Made by a program: the position numbers and the translations under genes. This document shows, one piece after another, positions 60,245 to 64,000 of a DNA stretch of 64,000 nucleotides; positions within the stretch are counted from its first letter, which is position 1; the number at the start of each line of letters is the position of its first letter. The stretch lies in NCBI RefSeq assembly GCF_001514195.1, contig NZ_KQ948741.1, positions 320,905 through 384,904 of the forward strand. The letters are read 5' to 3'. The DNA comes from Streptomyces griseorubiginosus (lineage in GTDB: Bacteria > Actinomycetota > Actinomycetes > Streptomycetales > Streptomycetaceae). The notes under the pieces were generated by a model. That model was given only the letters and a program-made list of their open reading frames with translations, had not been told where the DNA came from and made no database searches.

Positions 60245-61948
60245 ATGATGAGCAGCACTCCGGAGACCTCGACCCGCACCACCGGCGCGCACCGGGCGCA
60301 ACGGGAGGAGCGCGACCGCGGTGCCGCGCGCACGCTGGCGCAGCGGCCGCCCGGGCGCTACGAGCCGTATCTGGACGGCCTGTTCACCTACTGCCTGTCG
60401 GTGCTGTGCGAGCACGACGCGGCGACCGCGGCCCTCGGTGACGTCCTCGCGCTCGCCGAGAAGCGCGGCGGCCCCGACGCGGCCGGCGACCGCCGGGCCT
60501 GGCTGTACGCACTGGCCCGCTGGGCCTGTCTGCGCAAGCTGGCCGAGGCCAAGCAGAAACGTCAGGCCACCCACGCGGCCGGGCGCCACGGAGCCTCCGC
60601 CAAGTCCGCCGAACCCCCGGTCGCCGAGGACGTCCTGGCGGAGCGGCGCCGCGAACTCGCCCAGCTGGCCTGGCCGGAGGCGGCCGGCACCACCCCCGAG
60701 CAGCGCGAGGCGCTCGAACTCGCCGTACGGCACCACCTCGCCGCCCACGAGGTCGCCGCCGTCCTCGGCATGGACCTCGCCGGCGCCCGCGAACTGCTCG
60801 CCTCCGCCGCCTGCGAGGTCGAGCGCACCCGCGCGGCCCTCGCCGTCGTCGAGACCGGCGACTGCCCGAGCGTGGCCCGGCTCACCGGCGACAACCAGTT
60901 CGTGCTCAGCTCCGCCCTGCGCCGCGAACTCGTGCGCCATGTCGACGACTGCCCGCGCTGCCGCCGCAGCGCCGAACGCGCGATCCCCGGCCGCTGGCCC
61001 GGCGCCATGACCACGCCCGCCGAACTGCCCGTCCTGGAGGCCCCGCGCGCGGCCCTGCACATGGCGCTCGCGCACCCGCCACGCGCGCGTGGCGCCGGGG
61101 TGCCCCGCTTCGACCGGCGGGGCTTTCCGATGGACCCCAAGGACCGCGCCGCCCGCCGGGACCGTCTGCGCGCGCGTGCCGTCACCACGACCGTCGTCGC
61201 GACCGTGGTCGCCGCGCCCGTGCTCGCCCTGTGGGCCGCGTACCGGGGAGGCCCCGGCGAGGGCGCCGACGGTCACTCCGCCAGCGCCAGCGAGGCGCAC
61301 GGCCCCGGCAGCCTGGACGGCGCGAGCGCGAGCGGCGGCTACCAGAACGCGGGCAACGCCTCCGTGAGACCCGGCCCCCGCTTCACCAAGGACGGCCGCC
61401 CCGACGTCTCCGTGGAGGTCGTGAGCGTCACCGGCGCCGGCAGGAAGGGCGCCGGACAGCTGGAGGTGGCCGCCGACAACGACGGCGACACCACCCTGGT
61501 CACCCTCACCGCGAACGGCGCCGCCCCGGTCCGCTGGTCGGCCACCACCGGCGCCTCCTGGCTCTACCTCAGCCACTCCTCGGGAACCCTGAAACCCGGC
61601 CAGTCGTTGACGATCAAGGTGTACGTCGACCATCTGCGCGAGCCGTCCGGCCCCTGGAGCGCGCGCGTGGCGATCTCACCGGCCGGCGCCGTCGTCACCA
61701 TCCACGGCTACGGCACCGCGCCCACCCCGACCGGCCCCGGCCCGCGCCCCACGCCGCCGAGCGATCCCCCGAGCTCGTCCGACCCGGACCCGACCCCCAG
61801 CGACCCCACCTCCCCGCCGACCGGCAGCGAGCCCCCGCCGTCACCGGACCCGACCCCCACCGCGTCCACCGACCCGTCCACGCCGACCCCATCGGATTCG
61901 ACCCCGCCCCCGAACGAGGGCGACGACCCGAGCCCGTCCACGTCGTAG
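60245..61948 (+). CDS. Membrane protein with sigma-like region, zinc anti-sigma motif and BACON domain
   Basis: A 567-residue protein. Residues ~35-100 (YEPYLDGLFTYCLSVLCEHD, AALGDVLALAEKRGG, LYALARWACLRKLAE) resemble ECF sigma region 2, and ~150-200 (TPEQREALELAVRHHLAAHE, VAAVLGMDLAGARELLASAA) resemble region 4. A zinc anti-sigma motif H-x3-C-x2-C follows (H232, C236, C239 in RHVDDCPRC). One membrane helix (~312-335) leads to an extracellular BACON-type beta-sandwich (GNAPVRWSATTGASWLYLS-like, ~380-480) and a Pro/Ser/Thr/Asp wall-spanning tail. BACON-containing streptomycete proteins are known; the sigma-like reading of the N terminus is my inference. Confidence 0.83.
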   Translation: MMSSTPETSTRTTGAHRAQREERDRGAARTLAQRPPGRYEPYLDGLFTYCLSVLCEHDAATAALGDVLALAEKRGGPDAAGDRRAWLYALARWACLRKLAEAKQKRQATHAAGRHGASAKSAEPPVAEDVLAERRRELAQLAWPEAAGTTPEQREALELAVRHHLAAHEVAAVLGMDLAGARELLASAACEVERTRAALAVVETGDCPSVARLTGDNQFVLSSALRRELVRHVDDCPRCRRSAERAIPGRWPGAMTTPAELPVLEAPRAALHMALAHPPRARGAGVPRFDRRGFPMDPKDRAARRDRLRARAVTTTVVATVVAAPVLALWAAYRGGPGEGADGHSASASEAHGPGSLDGASASGGYQNAGNASVRPGPRFTKDGRPDVSVEVVSVTGAGRKGAGQLEVAADNDGDTTLVTLTANGAAPVRWSATTGASWLYLSHSSGTLKPGQSLTIKVYVDHLREPSGPWSARVAISPAGAVVTIHGYGTAPTPTGPGPRPTPPSDPPSSSDPDPTPSDPTSPPTGSEPPPSPDPTPTASTDPSTPTPSDSTPPPNEGDDPSPSTS

Positions 61949-62449
61949 GGCGGCAGGGTGGGCATACCCGTCGCGTGGCTGCCGCCGAGCCGCCCGCGGC
62001 GACCGGTGCGGGGACGTCGGACTGTCAGCGGGGTAGGTTGCCTTGCGGGTGCGGCGCAGGCGAGCCGCGCGAGACGCCGGGCACCGGACCGGCGTGCTGC
62101 TCGGTACGGAGGCCGATCCGTCGGCGGGGGCGGCGGCCTCACGGGTGCGGAGCAGGCGAGCCGCGCGAGACGCCGGGCACCGGACCGGCGTGCCGCTCCG
62201 GACAGCGGCCGATCTTCGGAAGCTCGCGGCCTCCGGGGCGGAAGCCGGCCCTCGGACGGAATCGGCCAACCTCATAGAAGCCGGCCCACGACCGAAAGCC
62301 GCCCCTCGGACAGCGGCGGCCTCTCAGACGGCCGGACCCGCGGGACCTACTGGACCCCCGGCCCTTCAGACCGCCGGACCCGCGGGACCCACCGGACCCC
62401 CGGCCCTTCAGACCGCCGGACCCGCGGCACCCACCGGCCCCCCGGCTCC
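61949..62449. repeat. 500-bp repeat-filled gap
   Basis: No supported gene. Two 57-bp direct copies (62046-62102 and 62142-62198, two mismatches, 96-bp period) are followed by about four units of a 42-bp tandem repeat (from ~62295 to ~62460; unit starts GGCCCTTCAGACCGCCGG). The 42-bp array leads directly into the 9-bp repeats (CCGCCGGAC type, 62455-62510) that encode the Gly-Pro-Ala tail of the minus-strand gene. A plus-strand frame through it would read collagen-like GPAGPTGPPALQTA units, but it lacks a plausible start or normal flanking protein. Confidence 0.75.
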
Positions 62450-63379
62450 TCAGGCCGCCGGACCCGCCGGACCCGCCGGACCCGCCGGACCCGCCGGACC
62501 CGCCGGATCCGCCGGATGCGGTGCCAGCAGCGGCAGCTGCGACGCCAGGCGCTCCTCGCACAGCTCGACGAGACGGTCGTAGCCCGCCTTGCCCATCAGC
62601 TCGATCAGCTCGGGCCGGTAGGACACGTAGACCGGGTCGCCCGCGCCGTGGGCCGAGGTCGCCGAGGTGCACCACCAGTGCAGGTCATGGCCGCCCGGGC
62701 CCCAGCCGCGCCGGTCGTACTCGCCGATCGACACCTGGAGCACCCGGGTGTCGTCGGGCCGGTCGATCCAGTCGTACGTCCGCCGCACCGGCAGCTGCCA
62801 GCAGACGTCCGGCTTGGTCTCCAGCGGCTCGCGGCCCTCCCGCAGCGCCAGGATGTGCAGCGAGCAGCCCTGGCCGCCCGCGAAGCCCGGCCGGTTCTGG
62901 AAGATGCAGGAGCCCTGGAAGGGGCGGGTCTGGCGGTCGCCGTCCTCGTCCTCCGAGACCCAGCCGTTCGCCGTGCCCTCGTCGTGGTGCTGCCAGATGT
63001 CCGGAGTGAGTCGCGCCACATGCTCGGCGACCCGCTTCTCGTCGTCCTCGTCGGAGAAGTGGGCACCCAACGTGCAGCACCCGTCGTCCGCGCGCCCCGC
63101 CTGGATGCCCTGGCAGCCGCTGCCGAAGATGCAGTTCCAACGAGAGGTCAGCCATGTCAGATCGCAGCGGAAGACCTGCTCGTCGTCCGCCGGATCCGGG
63201 AACTCCACCCACGCGCGCGCGAAGTCGAGTCCCTTCTCGTCGGCCGCCAGAGCCTGCCTGGCCTTCTTCGACAGCTTCGCCGGCTTCGACCGCCCCGCAG
63301 GCGCTACCGGCTTCACCGGCGAAGAACCGTCGGCAGTTGTGGCCGGTTTGTCGTCCTTCACCTTTTTCGTCTTTGGCAC
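62450..63379 (-). CDS. Cys-rich hypothetical protein with Gly-Pro-Ala tail
   Basis: About 309 residues from GTG 63379. After a Lys-rich start (PKTKKVKDDKPATT) comes a conserved-looking core: DFARAWVEFPDPADDEQVFR, CDLTWLTSRWNCIFGSGCQG, DDGCCTLGAHFSDEDDEKRV, GSCIFQNRPGF, GCSLHILALREGREPLETKP, VCWQLPVRRTYDW and DLHWWCTSA. Nine or more Cys in C-x6-10-C and C-C patterns suggest an iron-sulfur or zinc site. The core is reminiscent of DUF3109-type proteins, but I am not certain. The C terminus is (GPA)n, encoded by 9-bp repeats. Only 71 bp separate it from the divergent ppx gene. Confidence 0.82.
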   Translation of the reverse strand: MPKTKKVKDDKPATTADGSSPVKPVAPAGRSKPAKLSKKARQALAADEKGLDFARAWVEFPDPADDEQVFRCDLTWLTSRWNCIFGSGCQGIQAGRADDGCCTLGAHFSDEDDEKRVAEHVARLTPDIWQHHDEGTANGWVSEDEDGDRQTRPFQGSCIFQNRPGFAGGQGCSLHILALREGREPLETKPDVCWQLPVRRTYDWIDRPDDTRVLQVSIGEYDRRGWGPGGHDLHWWCTSATSAHGAGDPVYVSYRPELIELMGKAGYDRLVELCEERLASQLPLLAPHPADPAGPAGPAGPAGPAGPAA

Positions 63380-63450
63380 GCGTCCAGGGTAAGTCGCCGG
63401 AAGCCCCTCCGGAGACAGTCGAACGACCAGCTGGCAGTAGCGTTCCCTAC

Positions 63451-64000
63451 ATGAGACTCGGTGTCCTCGACGTGGGATCGAACACGGTGCACCTGCTGGT
63501 GGTGGATGCGCACCCCGGCGCACGCCCCCTGCCCGCGCACTCGCACAAGGCGGAGCTCCGCCTTGCCCAACTCCTCGACGGGGCCGGTGCGATCGGCCCC
63601 GAGGGCGTCGAGAAACTCGTCTCGGTCGTCAAGGACGCCCTCCAGGCCGCCGAGGACAAGGGCGTCGAGGACCTGCTGCCGTTCGCCACCTCCGCGGTCC
63701 GCGAGGCCAGCAACGCCGACGACGTCCTCGCGCGCGTGCGGGCCGAGACCGGCGTCGAGCTCCAGGTGCTCTCCGGCGCCGAGGAGGCCCGCCTCACCTT
63801 CCTCGCCGCCCGCCGCTGGTTCGGCTGGTCGGCGGGCAAGCTCCTGGTCCTCGACATCGGCGGCGGTTCCCTGGAGATCGCCTACGGCATCGACGAGGAA
63901 CCGGACGCCGCGGTCTCCCTGCCGCTCGGCGCGGGCCGCCTCACCGCGGGCTGGCTCCCCGGCGACCCCCCGGACCCGGACGACATCCGGGCCCTGCGAC
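63451..64000 (+). CDS. ppx: Exopolyphosphatase/pppGpp phosphohydrolase (Ppx/GppA), 3' end outside window
   Basis: The first 183 codons of an ASKHA-fold phosphatase that degrades polyphosphate and/or pppGpp. ATG 63451 begins RLGVLDVGSNTVHLLVVDAH with the phosphate-1 loop; then FATSAVREASNADDVLARV, VELQVLSGAEEARLTFLAAR and the phosphate-2 loop LLVLDIGGGSLEIAYG. The frame is open to the window end. Streptomycetes have two Ppx/GppA paralogues; which one this is cannot be told here. Confidence 0.95.
   Translation, partial: MRLGVLDVGSNTVHLLVVDAHPGARPLPAHSHKAELRLAQLLDGAGAIGPEGVEKLVSVVKDALQAAEDKGVEDLLPFATSAVREASNADDVLARVRAETGVELQVLSGAEEARLTFLAARRWFGWSAGKLLVLDIGGGSLEIAYGIDEEPDAAVSLPLGAGRLTAGWLPGDPPDPDDIRALR

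Noticed and set aside
61080..61091. CRISPR or mobile-element origin for the repeated CACGCGCGCGTG words
   Set aside because: Copies are dispersed in unrelated genes without spacers, flanking target duplications or a transposase.
62043..62582. Plus-strand 179-codon frame reading collagen-like GPAGPTGPP repeats
   Set aside because: It is composed of repeat DNA and antisense of the Cys-rich gene, lacks a plausible ribosome site, and its start lies in one of two duplicated 57-bp units.

Overview
This window is chromosomal DNA from a high-GC actinomycete, almost certainly a Streptomyces. The signs are strong third-position G/C bias, many GTG starts and ATGA/GTGA coupled gene junctions, a complete sigE-cseA-cseB-cseC cluster, an Lsr2 protein, the radA-disA pair, and a gene order that (from memory, not searched) follows the ftsH / folate / clpC / sigE region of the S. 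coelicolor core chromosome. No insertion sequence, prophage, CRISPR array, rRNA or tRNA gene was seen. Fifty-eight protein genes are supported; the first (TipA-like MerR regulator) and the last (Ppx/GppA phosphatase) run off the ends.

Layout. 0-9.5 kb: TipA-like regulator, YbjQ protein, DedA membrane protein with a Gln/Tyr-rich tail, ThrE-type exporter, inorganic pyrophosphatase, D-Ala-D-Ala carboxypeptidase, zinc metalloprotease, tilS, hpt. 9.6-15.6 kb: ftsH and folE on the plus strand, then a minus-strand folate operon folP - NTF2-like - folB - folK - DUF3180. 15.8-20.5 kb: lysyl-phosphatidylglycerol synthase-like protein divergent from a membrane-anchored esterase, then a coiled-coil membrane protein. 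20.5-26.7 kb: two coupled PH-domain membrane proteins, a stand-alone NuoD paralogue (nuoD2) convergent with a MidA/NDUFAF7-type methyltransferase, and a NarL-type two-component system. 26.8-29.3 kb: ArsR-type regulator and threonine-aldolase-like enzyme. 29.4-34.9 kb: a cofactor operon, DUF2520 protein - panC - nadB - nadC - coaX, serving CoA and NAD synthesis. 35-42 kb: small hypotheticals, BlaI-type regulator, ArgA-like acetyltransferase, lsr2, an SCO3374-like repeat protein and clpC with a good ClgR box. 42-51.5 kb: a NACHT-LRR NTPase, HAD phosphatase, secreted M23 peptidase, a TetR/MFS efflux pair divided by a large double palindrome, and a coupled AraC-VOC-methyltransferase operon. 51.5-55 kb: sigE-cseABC envelope-stress system. 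55-64 kb: mutY, a secreted hypothetical, disA, radA, a sigma-like/zinc-anti-sigma/BACON membrane fusion, a Cys-rich hypothetical with a Gly-Pro-Ala tail, and ppx.

Functional themes are cell-envelope homeostasis (SigE/Cse, DacB, M23, lysyl-PG synthase), cofactor synthesis (folate, pantothenate/CoA, NAD), proteostasis (FtsH, ClpC) and DNA integrity with c-di-AMP signalling (DisA, RadA, MutY).

The most interesting points beyond ordinary annotation are: (1) many genes here carry short tandem repeats built on their own stop codon or 3' end; (2) a perfect 12-bp palindrome CACGCGCGCGTG recurs at least eight times, always inside genes; (3) NuoD2 has Trp in place of the quinone-binding Tyr and is convergent with a member of the methyltransferase family that modifies NuoD-type subunits; (4) an isolated bacterial NACHT-LRR protein; (5) a membrane protein that joins a sigma-like region to a zinc anti-sigma motif; (6) a nested double operator between tetR and its MFS pump. 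Functions are inferred from sequence recognition alone; no database search was possible.
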